A stretch of DNA of 64,000 bases from Denitrovibrio sp. (lineage in GTDB: Bacteria; Chrysiogenota; Deferribacteres; Deferribacterales; Geovibrionaceae): positions 25,033-89,032 of the forward strand of contig PKTM01000010.1 of NCBI GenBank assembly GCA_002869145.1, in the 5' to 3' direction. Position 1 is the first letter of the stretch. Each line of letters starts with the position of its first letter. Shown piece by piece: positions 43,950 to 52,658 of the stretch. Both the position numbers and the translations under genes were made by a program. A model generated the notes under the pieces. That model was not told where the DNA came from. It worked only from the letters and a program-made list of their open reading frames with translations, and made no database searches.

Positions 43950-45308
43950 ATGCTTACACAATCGCTAAGAGTAAAACTGGAAACAGTTAAAAAGCTCATC
44001 CGCAGAAACGCCAGACACCCTCTGGAAAATCTACTGACAAAACTTCACCCCGCAGATATTGCGTCTATTTATAAAAATCTCAGCGACCTTGAAAAAGAGA
44101 AGATATGGAACTATATCAGCGACAAATCTATAGTGGCTTCAGCTGTTTTAGAGCTGGAAGATTCTGATATTATAAACTTTTTTGAGAACCGCGCTATTAA
44201 AGAAATATTACCCATTATTGACGAAATGGAGTCCGATGATGCTGCGGACATAGTTCGTATGCTGCCGGATGACATGACACATGAGCTTCTGAAAGCTATG
44301 GGTAAAGACGAGATGAGCGAAGTTGAGACCCTGCTTACATATCCTGAAGACACCGCCGGTGCGATAATGAACACTGGTTTCTTCGCACTTAACGAGGATC
44401 TTACTGTAAAAGAGGCTACCAAAACACTGCATCAGGCAAAAGATATAGAGATGGTCTTCTATCTTTATGTCGTGGATTCAGAAGAGAAACTGACAGGAGT
44501 TTTATCACTGCGTCAGCTAATACTAAATCCGCCAGACACTCATCTCTCAGAGATTATGTAGAGAGATATCATAAAAGTTCAGACCGATGTGGATCAGGAA
44601 GATGTAGCCAAAATGGTTGAGAGATACGATCTGCTTGCTGTGCCTGTTGTTGACGAAGATTATCGTCTCTGCGGTATCATCACAGTTGATGACGTTATTG
44701 ATATTATCCGTGAAGAGGCCACTGAGGACATTTACCGCATGGCCGGTACCAGCGACGATGAGCTTCTTTTTGGACACAACTCCGCAAAAGTTGCAAGGGT
44801 AAGGCTTCCATGGCTGCTTATCACTTTTTTCGGTTCGCTTCTTTCTGGTGTTGTTGTGGCATATTTTCAAGGGAGTATAACCGAATTTGCTCTGCTTGTT
44901 CCTTTTATGCCTGTAATAATGGCTATGGCTGGTAACGTTGGCTCACAGTCTGCGACCATCCTCATACGAGGTGTTGCACTTTGTAAGATAAACCATGCAG
45001 ATATGGTTCGTGTCACCTTTAAAGAGATAAGGGTTGGTGCGATAATAGGACTCACATGCGGGCTTCTGCTTGCTGTTGTGGGATATTTGGTAGACGGTAC
45101 AGTGGTAATGGGGCTTGCTGTTGGTGTGTCCATGCTGTGCTCACTGACCATTGCAGCATTTACAGGCGCTTTTGTGCCTGCTACACTTATAAAGATGAAT
45201 TTTGACCCTGCGGTAGCTTCAAGCCCTTTCATAACAATGCTTAACGATATTATTGGGCTAGCTGTATATTTCGGCACCGCTGTTACTTTTTTCAGATACC
45301 TTGGATGA
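43950..45308 (+). pseudogene. mgtE: Magnesium transporter MgtE, interrupted by in-frame TAG
   Basis: The whole 1359-base frame gives the normal MgtE length (about 450 residues). The N-terminal helical domain has LLTKLHPADIASIYKNL and DDAADIVRMLPDDM. CBS1 includes YPEDTAGAIMNTGFFAL. CBS2 has DQEDVAKMVERYDLLAVPVV and TVDDVIDIIREEATEDIYRM. The C-terminal part has five helices with MAGNVGSQSATILIRG. TAG at 44559-44561 (codon 204) falls between the two CBS motifs, after HLSEIM and before RDIIKVQTDV, where the family runs on without a break. Sequence on both sides is otherwise intact. The final TGA overlaps the recO ATG. Confidence 0.85.
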
Positions 45309-46006
45309 GCAGAGAAAAATAAGAAGCTATCATATACAAACTGATCAGATACGCAGACAGTTCGGCCATAGGGTTTGCCTTCACAGAAGACTTCGGCAGG
45401 CTGAAGCTCTTTATACCTAAAGCATACACTAAAAAAGGCGGTGTAATGTGCTATATGCCTGGAATGCTGGATTTTTCGAAAAAAGACAGCGACCTTTCTA
45501 AGTTTTACAGTTTCTATAATAACACAGCTTATTACCATTATCTGAATAATCACGAAATAGTTATGCGGATGCACCTCGTATTTGAGATACTTGACGGCCT
45601 TTATGAACCTGAAATGGCTGACAGGAAGCTTTTTGATCTGCTGCTGAAATATGATGATGAAAACTACAGAAGGATTACTCCTTACATAATATATTTTATT
45701 CTGAAGCGTTCCGGTGTTATGTTCGACCTTGCGGCCTGCGAAAACTGTGGTACCACAGATGAAACTCATACGGTTGCTGAAAAAGGACTTTATTGCGACA
45801 CCTGTGCGTCACAGCTTGATATTTCAGGCTTTTGTGACAAAGAATCAGCCTATATTATAAAAAGCATGTCCAACAGCGCACTTTACAGAAACATTACAGT
45901 AAACAGGAAACAGGAACTGCAGGTGCTTAAAGCCCTTGCGGAATATTCTGCCCAAGTGATGGAAAAACCGCTGAAAAGTCTTAAAACAGTACTGAGCATT
46001 ATCTGA
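45305..46006 (+). pseudogene. recO: DNA repair protein RecO, interrupted by in-frame TAA at codon 6
   Basis: The ATG at 45305 overlaps the mgtE stop (ATGA). Codons 1-5 are MSREK, then TAA at 45320-45322, then EAIIYKLIRYADSSAIGFAF and TEDFGRLKLFIPKA in the same frame, the normal RecO N-terminal OB fold. The rest is complete, with the zinc pairs ACENCGTT and LYCDTCASQ. Total about 233 codons, the usual length. Without readthrough, only an internal start such as ATG 45446 remains, removing the DNA-binding OB fold. RecO loads RecA in gap repair. Confidence 0.82.
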
Positions 46007-46039
46007 GACCCATCGGTAAAATCTATACCCTTTATTTTC

Positions 46040-46068
46040 TTTACAATCAGTTTTATTTTGCTTAAAAT
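46040..46068 (+). promoter_or_regulatory. Promoter of fbp-nfo
   Basis: TTTACA (46040-46045), 17 bases, TAAAAT (46063-46068), 44 bases before the fbp ATG. Confidence 0.5.
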
Positions 46069-46112
46069 TAATAAGTATTTCACATTTAAACATTTTTAAC
46101 TGCGAGGGAGTC

Positions 46113-47111
46113 ATGGAAAAAGGCGTAACAAACCTGAACCGTTTTTTGCTTGAAGAGCAGAGAAAATATCCGGAAGCCACTGGCGGCTTCACAATTCTTA
46201 TCGAATCAATAGGGTTCGCATCAAAAATTATCAGCCGAGAAGTAAACAAAGCCGGTATCGTGAATATCATCGGAAGAGCTCAGTCTATGAATGTCCACGG
46301 TGAAGATCAGCAGAAACTTGATGTTTATGCTAACACTAAAATGATACAAGCTATTGATCATCTTGGTAAACTGTGCGGTATGGCATCCGAGGAGAATGAT
46401 GATCCTATTATGATTCCAGAAAAATATCCGAGAGGCAAATATCTAGCTGTATTTGATCCGCTTGATGGATCATCTAACATAGATGTCAACATCTCTATAG
46501 GTACAATATTCGGGATCTATAAGCGTCAGGATGACAAAAAAAGTGACGCTTGTATTGGAGATTTCTGTCAACCGGGCAAAGATATGGTCGCAGCAGGATA
46601 CATCCTGTACGGTTCATCTACTATGATGGTTTATTCGTCTGGTAATGGTGTTCATGGTTTCACACTGGATCCGAGCATAGGTGAATATATACTTAGCCAC
46701 CCATTTCTGAAAATGCCTGAGTCCGGTACTATATACAGCATGAACGAAGCTAATTATAACCGCTGGGATGATTCCACTAAGAAATTTGTAAGTCACCTTA
46801 AAAATCACAAAGAAAGAAAATATACTTCTAGATATATCGGCTCACTGGTAGCAGATTTTCATAGAAACCTGCTTAAAGGCGGGGTATTCCTTTATCCTGA
46901 AGATACAAATAACCCAAGAGGAAAGCTCAGACTCCTTTACGAGTGTGCTCCTCTTGCATACATTGCTGTTCAGGCCGGCGGTAAAGCTGTTAATGACACA
47001 CAGGACATTCTTGACATTGTTCCTGAGGGGCTTCACCAGAGAGAACCGCTTGTAATAGGTTCAAAATATGAAGTTGAGGCCTATATGAAGTATAAAAAAG
47101 GCGAGCTTTGA
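46113..47111 (+). CDS. fbp: Fructose-1,6-bisphosphatase class I
   Basis: This 332-residue gluconeogenic enzyme has the metal and active-site motif AVFDPLDGSSNIDVNISIGT and acidic site SEENDDPI. TSRYIGSLVADFHRNLLKGG with FLYPEDTNNPRGKLRLLYE are the substrate-binding blocks. Length and both ends are normal. GAGGGAG precedes the ATG. nfo follows 5 bases after the stop. Confidence 0.94.
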   Translation: MEKGVTNLNRFLLEEQRKYPEATGGFTILIESIGFASKIISREVNKAGIVNIIGRAQSMNVHGEDQQKLDVYANTKMIQAIDHLGKLCGMASEENDDPIMIPEKYPRGKYLAVFDPLDGSSNIDVNISIGTIFGIYKRQDDKKSDACIGDFCQPGKDMVAAGYILYGSSTMMVYSSGNGVHGFTLDPSIGEYILSHPFLKMPESGTIYSMNEANYNRWDDSTKKFVSHLKNHKERKYTSRYIGSLVADFHRNLLKGGVFLYPEDTNNPRGKLRLLYECAPLAYIAVQAGGKAVNDTQDILDIVPEGLHQREPLVIGSKYEVEAYMKYKKGEL

Positions 47112-47116
47112 TATAA

Positions 47117-47941
47117 ATGCTTATAGGTTCACACCAATCAATAAAAAAATCTATTGACCTAAGTATAAAGAGGGCACTTGCAGACGGCTGTGAGTGCCTT
47201 CAGGTCTTTGTAAAGAACAACAACAGATGGAAAGTGAAAAAGATATCTGAAGAAGAGGCTGAAAAGTTTAAATCAGCTTTATCAGAGTCTGGTTTAAAAG
47301 TCTGTACTCACGCATCTTATATCATAAACCTTGCATCTTTCAAAGATGATGTTTATGAAAAATCTATAAAATCTTATTACGATGAACTTTCCAGATGCGA
47401 CACATTAAATATTCCTTTTTATGTGATACATCCGGGGTCTCACCTTGAAAACGGAGAGGAAGCCGGGATAAAGCGTATATCAGAATCAATAGACAAGGCT
47501 TACGATAAGGGTTATAAGTGTATGACACTGCTTGAGATGGTTGCTGGACAAGGAACAAACATCGGCTACAGCATACAGAACCTGCTGGATATAATAGATT
47601 CATCTGCGCATACGAAAAAGATTGGCATCTGTCTTGATTCGGCACATATGTTTAGTGCTGGTTACGATATAAAAGATAATTATGACGAAGTGTTTACAGA
47701 GTTATTTGACGCCTTTGGCGACAAGATAAAAGTTTTTCACCTTAACGACAGCAAAAAGCCGCTTTCAAGCAAACTGGACAGGCACGAGCTGATAGGCAAG
47801 GGTGAAATAGGAACTGACTTTTTTAAAAAAGTTATTAACGACAAGAGGTTCAGCGAGATTCTCGGTATACTTGAGACTCCTGTGGATGAAAACTATAAAG
47901 AAGAGATAGAATTACTTAAATCCTTTAGGAGTCAACGATAG
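47117..47941 (+). CDS. nfo: Deoxyribonuclease IV (endonuclease IV)
   Basis: This 274-residue AP endonuclease is a TIM barrel. IGSHQSI at the start, FYVIHPGSHLENGEEAGI, LLEMVAGQGTNIGYSI, IGICLDSAHMFSAGYDI, VFHLNDSKKPLSSKLDRHE and IGKGEIGTDFF contain the three-zinc ligands. It cuts DNA at abasic sites. It is co-transcribed with fbp, with a 5-base spacer and a weak ribosome site. Confidence 0.94.
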   Translation: MLIGSHQSIKKSIDLSIKRALADGCECLQVFVKNNNRWKVKKISEEEAEKFKSALSESGLKVCTHASYIINLASFKDDVYEKSIKSYYDELSRCDTLNIPFYVIHPGSHLENGEEAGIKRISESIDKAYDKGYKCMTLLEMVAGQGTNIGYSIQNLLDIIDSSAHTKKIGICLDSAHMFSAGYDIKDNYDEVFTELFDAFGDKIKVFHLNDSKKPLSSKLDRHELIGKGEIGTDFFKKVINDKRFSEILGILETPVDENYKEEIELLKSFRSQR

Positions 47942-47970
47942 ATTTTGGCTTCCTGAAGACATATAATATT

Positions 47971-48060
47971 ATTTCCATGGATGGAAATCGGCGTGTGTAG
48001 CGAAGAATAACTTGTTATGCGCGAGCGTATTGGCATTTTTTTTCATGAATGAAAAAAATG
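47971..48060. repeat. Two-hairpin intergenic element (type A)
   Basis: ATTTCCATGGATGGAAAT (47971-47988; 7-bp stem, TGGA loop) is followed 32 bases later by GCGAGC and, 7 bases on, by a 12-bp stem hairpin at 48034-48060 (CATTTTTTTTCA-TGAA-TGA...ATG). The layout is like the element at 51544-51642. It may be a dispersed repeat or a structured RNA. Confidence 0.5.
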
Positions 48061-48082
48061 CTTAACAAATCGGAGAACTGAA

Positions 48083-49627
48083 ATGGATGTGACTGAAACT
48101 CCTGTTGTAACCATAATGAAAGATATTCTGAAACCTGACAAAATAATTGAAACACATGCTTCAACAGTTTTTATCAAAGATGATTTTGTTTACAAGGTCA
48201 AAAAAAATGTAGACTTTGGTTTTCTTGACTACTCTTCAAAAAAAAAGCGCAAAGCGATGTGTATAGTAGAAAAGGACCTGAATGAAAGGTTCTGTGACGA
48301 TATATATATAGAAGTTCTTAAAATAGCCAGACGTGAGAAAAACTTTGTACTGGTTCCTTTTGACAGCTCTCTGCTTACAGTTGACTACTGTCTTAAAATG
48401 AAGCGGATACCTGATAACGCTTTTCTTTCTAATAAATTAAAAAATAGTGAGATCACTTCAGAAGATGCTTTTGACATAGGTGTTAAAATAGCCGAACTTT
48501 TCAAAAGTGCAAAATCAGACCCTTTCGCCGCTGAACATAACGGCAGCGCAGCCATTGTCAGACAAAACTGTTTAGAAAACTTTCATCAGATGCGTGATTA
48601 TCATGGCAAATTTATTGATAAAAAGCTGGCTGATTTTATCGAAAAGCAAACGGTGAGGTTTCTGGATGAATTCCATGAACTGCTTGATCAAAGAGTCAAA
48701 GATGGCTTTGTTATCGATGGTCATGGCGACCTCCGCCTTGAACACATATACATAGAGGGTTCGCAGTTCGGGCTTATAGACTGCATAGAGTTTAACAAGC
48801 GCTTTCGCTATAACGATGTGATGTCTGAAATAGCTTTCCTATGTATGGAATCTGACCAGATAGGTGATACAGCCTTTTCTGACTGCCTAATGGACTGGTT
48901 CCTCAGTGTATATAACGATGATGCCAGTAGTAAGCTTATAAACTTTTACAATGCTTACAGAGCTTGTGTGCGGGCAAAGGTTGCCTGTCTGATGCTTTCA
49001 GGGAAGGATGAAAGCTGGGATATGTACGAAGCGAAAAAGAATGAGGCAGCGAAGTTTATAGATATGGCAGCTGTTTACTCCCTCAGCATGTTTGACACTA
49101 AGGCTATGATATTTTATGGACTGATGGCCAGCGGGAAAACAAAAAACGCACGCATCTTTGCTGAGACTTTTCCTGTAGAACATGTAAATACAGACGTAGT
49201 CCGCAAGCTTATGCATGGGATAGATCCCGACAGTAATGTCCATGTGGATTACGGCTCTGATCTTTATTCCAAAGAAAATTCTATTAAACTTTATGAAACA
49301 CTGGGAGCAATGGCACAGAGTAACAGAGACCTTGGGCGCATTACGCTCATTGACGGCAGTTTTAGCAAACTTGAATACATTGACCACTTGAAAAGTAATT
49401 ATAAAGGCGAATATATAAAAATGAGATTTTTTGCTCCTGATGATGTTGTTATGGACAGGTTAAAAAAGAGAATGGACAAAGTTACTGCATCAGACGGCAG
49501 ACCAGAGATATATGAAAAACAAAAGGCATCTGCCGAAGAGATAGGGGCAGATTTTGAGATAGAAACTACGGGCAAAACCGAAGACAACATCAGAGCCGTT
49601 ATTGGATACTTAATTGACAAAGCTTAA
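48083..49627 (+). CDS. Aminoglycoside-phosphotransferase-like / P-loop kinase two-domain protein
   Basis: This 514-residue protein has two parts. Residues about 1-330 are an APH-type kinase fold (VKKNVDFGFLDYSS, the catalytic block FVIDGHGDLRLEHIYIEG, GLIDCIEFNKRFRYNDVMSE). Residues about 340-514 are a P-loop AAA/zeta-toxin-like domain (MIFYGLMASGKTKNARIFAE; VNTDVVRKLMHG). This pairing is widespread and usually annotated as a bifunctional protein. There is no evidence for drug resistance and the substrate is unknown. It overlaps the next gene by 14 bases. Confidence 0.82.
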   Translation: MDVTETPVVTIMKDILKPDKIIETHASTVFIKDDFVYKVKKNVDFGFLDYSSKKKRKAMCIVEKDLNERFCDDIYIEVLKIARREKNFVLVPFDSSLLTVDYCLKMKRIPDNAFLSNKLKNSEITSEDAFDIGVKIAELFKSAKSDPFAAEHNGSAAIVRQNCLENFHQMRDYHGKFIDKKLADFIEKQTVRFLDEFHELLDQRVKDGFVIDGHGDLRLEHIYIEGSQFGLIDCIEFNKRFRYNDVMSEIAFLCMESDQIGDTAFSDCLMDWFLSVYNDDASSKLINFYNAYRACVRAKVACLMLSGKDESWDMYEAKKNEAAKFIDMAAVYSLSMFDTKAMIFYGLMASGKTKNARIFAETFPVEHVNTDVVRKLMHGIDPDSNVHVDYGSDLYSKENSIKLYETLGAMAQSNRDLGRITLIDGSFSKLEYIDHLKSNYKGEYIKMRFFAPDDVVMDRLKKRMDKVTASDGRPEIYEKQKASAEEIGADFEIETTGKTEDNIRAVIGYLIDKA

Positions 49628-50606
49628 CTACGAAATAACACAGGTGAACTCACCTTTTGAGGACACCGCTTTTTTTATGAGAAATGTTTACAAACCGGAT
49701 GCTCTTCTTTTCGACTGCGGGCGTATAGGAGCTCTTTCAAACAGCGATGTGCTCTCCATAACTGAGATATTAATCAGTCATACCCACATAGACCATTTTT
49801 ATGGCTTTGACAGAATATTAAGAGGAACATTGCTTTCAGGTAAGAAGTTCAGAGTTTTCGGCCCTCCGGGAATAATAAAGAATGTTCAGGGAAAAATAGA
49901 CTCATACACATGGAACCTGATAAAGAGTTACCCGGTCAGCTACGAGGTTATTGAGCTGAACGAAGATGAAAATGAGTTTAAAACAGCAGGTTTTTCAGCC
50001 GCAAACGGTTTCGAACGTGAAGAAGGGAGTATAAAACGCTCTGAGCTTCGCTTGAGCGGTGATTTCCGTCTTGATTTTACTTTTTTCGACCACAGAGTGC
50101 CTTCTGTGGGTTACCGTGTTACAGAGCCGCCTATGGTTTCTGTGGTGAAAGAAAAAATCGCTACTAACGGATTTGTTTCAGGGAAATGGCTGGCTGAGCT
50201 CAAAGACAAAGTGCTTGCAGGCGAACTGAGTGGAAAGATAGAAGCTGAAACCTCAGACGGCTTGAAACTTATGAGTGTCGGTGATGTGGCTGAAAAGATT
50301 ATCGAACCTGTTAAGTCCCAATCAGTAACATACATTACCGATATTGCTCCATCTTTTGAAAATGTTCAAAAGGCTATTAAATTTGCCAACGATTCAACAG
50401 TTTTGCTTATTGAGGGGATGTTCATGAAAAAGGACGTTCTTCATGCAAATTTCAAAAAACATCTTACACTTGATCTGTCAAAGTATATTTATCACGAAAG
50501 CGGTTCTGAGCTTGCACGTTTTTTTCACTTTACATCAAGGTATGATTCCTGCAAGAAAGAACTTTATGACATGCTTTACAAGGGTATGAAAGGTAAGATA
50601 CTTTAA
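49614..50606 (+). CDS. Metallo-beta-lactamase-fold protein, RNase Z-like
   Basis: This 330-residue protein has the metal motif ISHTHIDHFYGFDRILRG (HxHxDH type) and EGMFMKKDVLH. YHESGSELARFFHFTSRY replaces the usual exosite block, with a late His in the FHFTSRY stretch. It is like ribonuclease Z but divergent; the substrate is uncertain. The start is TTG 49614, overlapping the preceding gene by 14 bases. An in-frame ATG at 49677 would remove the first beta strand. Confidence 0.75.
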   Translation: MTKLNYEITQVNSPFEDTAFFMRNVYKPDALLFDCGRIGALSNSDVLSITEILISHTHIDHFYGFDRILRGTLLSGKKFRVFGPPGIIKNVQGKIDSYTWNLIKSYPVSYEVIELNEDENEFKTAGFSAANGFEREEGSIKRSELRLSGDFRLDFTFFDHRVPSVGYRVTEPPMVSVVKEKIATNGFVSGKWLAELKDKVLAGELSGKIEAETSDGLKLMSVGDVAEKIIEPVKSQSVTYITDIAPSFENVQKAIKFANDSTVLLIEGMFMKKDVLHANFKKHLTLDLSKYIYHESGSELARFFHFTSRYDSCKKELYDMLYKGMKGKIL

Positions 50607-50676
50607 CATGATATAATGTTTTATTATAAGAAACATTATAACTGTAATATTAATAATTTTTGTTCTGGTGATAATT

Positions 50677-51534
50677 ATGAATTCTCGAACGACAAAATAT
50701 GACCTTAATCCGTTTAAAGATCTTTCAGAAGTAGACAGCAAAGAGCTTCTTGATCTGGACTGGAAAAAGGCTGCGACAGAAGAGGTAAAACTTGACGACA
50801 ACTACCCTCAGTACGTAGTTAAAGGCGATGTTGGAATACTTATAATACATGGTTTTACAGGTTCGCCTCTGGAGATGCAGCCTGTAGCAGAATTTCTGCA
50901 AGAACAAGGGTATACAACTTATCAGGTAAGACTGGCAGGACACGGTTCAAAACCTGAAAACTTAAATCTTACAACCTATAAGGACTGGTATGAATCTGCC
51001 AGATACGGATATTTCGTTCTGAAGCGTACCTGTCGGAAGGTTTTTGTCATGGGTGAGTCTATGGGTGGGTTGGTTGCGCTTTCGGTGGCAGGTCTGAATT
51101 TTGCTGACGGAGCAATTCTCCTGGCTCCATGTATAAAAATGCGCAGCCGTATCACAAACCTTAGTCCGTTTCTCAGCCGTTTTATAAAAATGCTGCCGAA
51201 ATTTGAAGTGGCTGACTGGTCAAATGACCTCAGTGATATTTACTACGATAAATGGCCGGTAGTGGGAATTTACCAGTTACTTATGTATACTAGATATATA
51301 GAGGCAAATATGGATAAATTCGACTTCCCAGTGATAGCGTTTCAATTCATAAATGATGCTGTTGTTAGTGGAAAAGCTACTCGTGATTTTATTGCAAAAG
51401 CACCTTCTGCTGACAAAGAATATTTCGAATTTCCAGATAAAAAGATGCACAACCACATACTGGCCTCTGAAAAAAATGTTTACAGGTCTGAAATGTTCAC
51501 TAGAATAGGTGACTGGTTGAAAGAGAGAAATTAG
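50677..51534 (+). CDS. Alpha/beta hydrolase (carboxylesterase/monoacylglycerol lipase type)
   Basis: This 285-residue hydrolase has the oxyanion strand ILIIHGFTGSPLEMQPVAEF, nucleophile elbow MGESMGGLVALS, a late Asp in FQFINDAVVSG and His in KKMHNHILASEKN. It resembles bacterial carboxylesterase Est30 and monoglyceride lipases. The ATG at 50677 follows GGTG; GTG 50668 is an alternative start. The last 18 bases differ from a downstream copy of the gene end (see repeat 51490-51681), so its C-terminus LKERN may be recent. Confidence 0.82.
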   Translation: MNSRTTKYDLNPFKDLSEVDSKELLDLDWKKAATEEVKLDDNYPQYVVKGDVGILIIHGFTGSPLEMQPVAEFLQEQGYTTYQVRLAGHGSKPENLNLTTYKDWYESARYGYFVLKRTCRKVFVMGESMGGLVALSVAGLNFADGAILLAPCIKMRSRITNLSPFLSRFIKMLPKFEVADWSNDLSDIYYDKWPVVGIYQLLMYTRYIEANMDKFDFPVIAFQFINDAVVSGKATRDFIAKAPSADKEYFEFPDKKMHNHILASEKNVYRSEMFTRIGDWLKERN

Positions 51535-51681
51535 TTTCAGCAAAGGCACAGGATGTGCCTCACGGAGCAAAGCGTAGTGGGAGAGAGGCTTGCTTTTAAC
51601 AAGGCGAACTCTTAAGAAAAAACTTCAGGACGAAAGTTTTTTCTCTGGTTATCAGAAATGTTCACTAGAATAGGTGACTGG
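51490..51681. repeat. GGA-hairpin element flanked by a 27-base duplication of the hydrolase gene end
   Basis: Bases 51490-51516, inside the hydrolase gene, are repeated exactly at 51655-51681. The second copy reads on as a second gene end: SEMFTRIGDWLNKRG and a stop. Between the copies are about 138 bases with a GGA-loop hairpin (AGGCACAGGATGTGCCT, 51544-51560), GCGAAC, 7 bases, and a second hairpin (AAAAAACTT...AAGTTTTTT, 51617-51642) with AGGAC in its loop. This fits insertion of a short non-coding element with target duplication (inference). Confidence 0.6.
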
Positions 51682-51703
51682 CTGAATAAAAGAGGTTAAT
51701 GAG

Positions 51704-52519
51704 ATGGATAATAAAAAAATAGGCTTTATCGGAGCAGGCAATATGGCAGAGGCATTTGTTAAAGGGATGCTGAAGGCTGCTGGACCGCTTGATCTTGCCG
51801 TTAGCGATCTTAATACAAACAGGCTGGATGTTTTCCGCAATCAATATGGTGTGGAAGGTGTGACGAAAGATAACAGAAAAGTTGTTGAGTACGCAGATGT
51901 TATAATAATCGCTGTTAAGCCTCAAATAATACCTGCAATACTTGACGAGGTTGCAGACCTTGTCCTTGAAGACAAGCTTATTGTCTCTATAGCCGCAGGT
52001 GTCACCACTGCAACCATAGAAAAACACTTGCCTGACGGAACCAGAGTAGTACGGGTTATGCCCAACACACCAGCTCTTGTAGGTCTTGGCGCATTTGGTA
52101 TATGCAAAGGAAACAACGCTTCATCGGATGATATTGAGCTTGTTGAAACCATGATGAACACAGTGGGCATAAGCGTTGTGGTTGGTGAGGACAGAATGGA
52201 TGCTATCACCGGTCTTTCCGGAAGCGGTCCTGCTTATGTCTATACATTTATAGATGCTCTTGCTGATGCAGGGGTTAATATGGGGCTCACAAGGGTCAAC
52301 GCAACAAAACTGGCTGCTCAGACGGTACTTGGTGCTGCTGTTATGGTTCTGGAAACAGGGATACACCCTATGCAGCTGAAGGACAATGTAACAACTCCAG
52401 CGGGAACGACAATCTGCGCTCTGCACGAACTTGATAAGGGTGCTTTTAAATCTACTGTAATGAGTGCTGTTGAGGCTGCGACAAAGAAGGCTGAAAAGCT
52501 GGGTAAAAGTTCTAAATAA
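51704..52519 (+). CDS. proC: Pyrroline-5-carboxylate reductase
   Basis: This 271-residue enzyme has an N-terminal NAD(P) fold IGFIGAGNMAEAFVKGML, VIIIAVKPQII, VRVMPNTPALVG, and the C-terminal family signature (DNVTTPAGTTICALHELDKG). It reduces P5C to proline. It converges on hypD (P5C-producing hydroxyproline dehydratase), sharing a bidirectional terminator; proC beside hypD is a known hallmark of hydroxyproline use. Ribosome site GAGGT lies upstream of ATG 51704. Confidence 0.95.
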   Translation: MDNKKIGFIGAGNMAEAFVKGMLKAAGPLDLAVSDLNTNRLDVFRNQYGVEGVTKDNRKVVEYADVIIIAVKPQIIPAILDEVADLVLEDKLIVSIAAGVTTATIEKHLPDGTRVVRVMPNTPALVGLGAFGICKGNNASSDDIELVETMMNTVGISVVVGEDRMDAITGLSGSGPAYVYTFIDALADAGVNMGLTRVNATKLAAQTVLGAAVMVLETGIHPMQLKDNVTTPAGTTICALHELDKGAFKSTVMSAVEAATKKAEKLGKSSK

Positions 52520-52541
52520 TTCGTACAAATAAACAAAAAAT

Positions 52542-52571
52542 AAAAGGGGCATGTTTTTCATGCCCCTTTTT
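52542..52571. terminator. Bidirectional terminator between proC and hypD
   Basis: Stem AAAAGGGGCATG / CATGCCCCTTTT with a T loop; A and T flanks on both sides serve both converging genes. Confidence 0.88.
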
Positions 52572-52658
52572 GGTATAATTACTCTTAAGCCGACCAAAGG
52601 AAGGCGTAAAAAGTTGAAGTACAAAATGTACTATCAGCCTTGTGTCTTGCTAGGAGTG

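Noticed and set aside
27354-44561. Pyrrolysine or selenocysteine insertion at the interrupted sites
   Set aside because: Selenocysteine uses TGA, and no interruption is TGA. Pyrrolysine uses only TAG and is found in particular enzymes; four of seven sites are TAA and the families are unrelated.
48083-49627. Aminoglycoside resistance gene or zeta toxin
   Set aside because: The APH plus P-loop two-domain protein is a common chromosomal family of unknown role; no antitoxin or resistance context is present.
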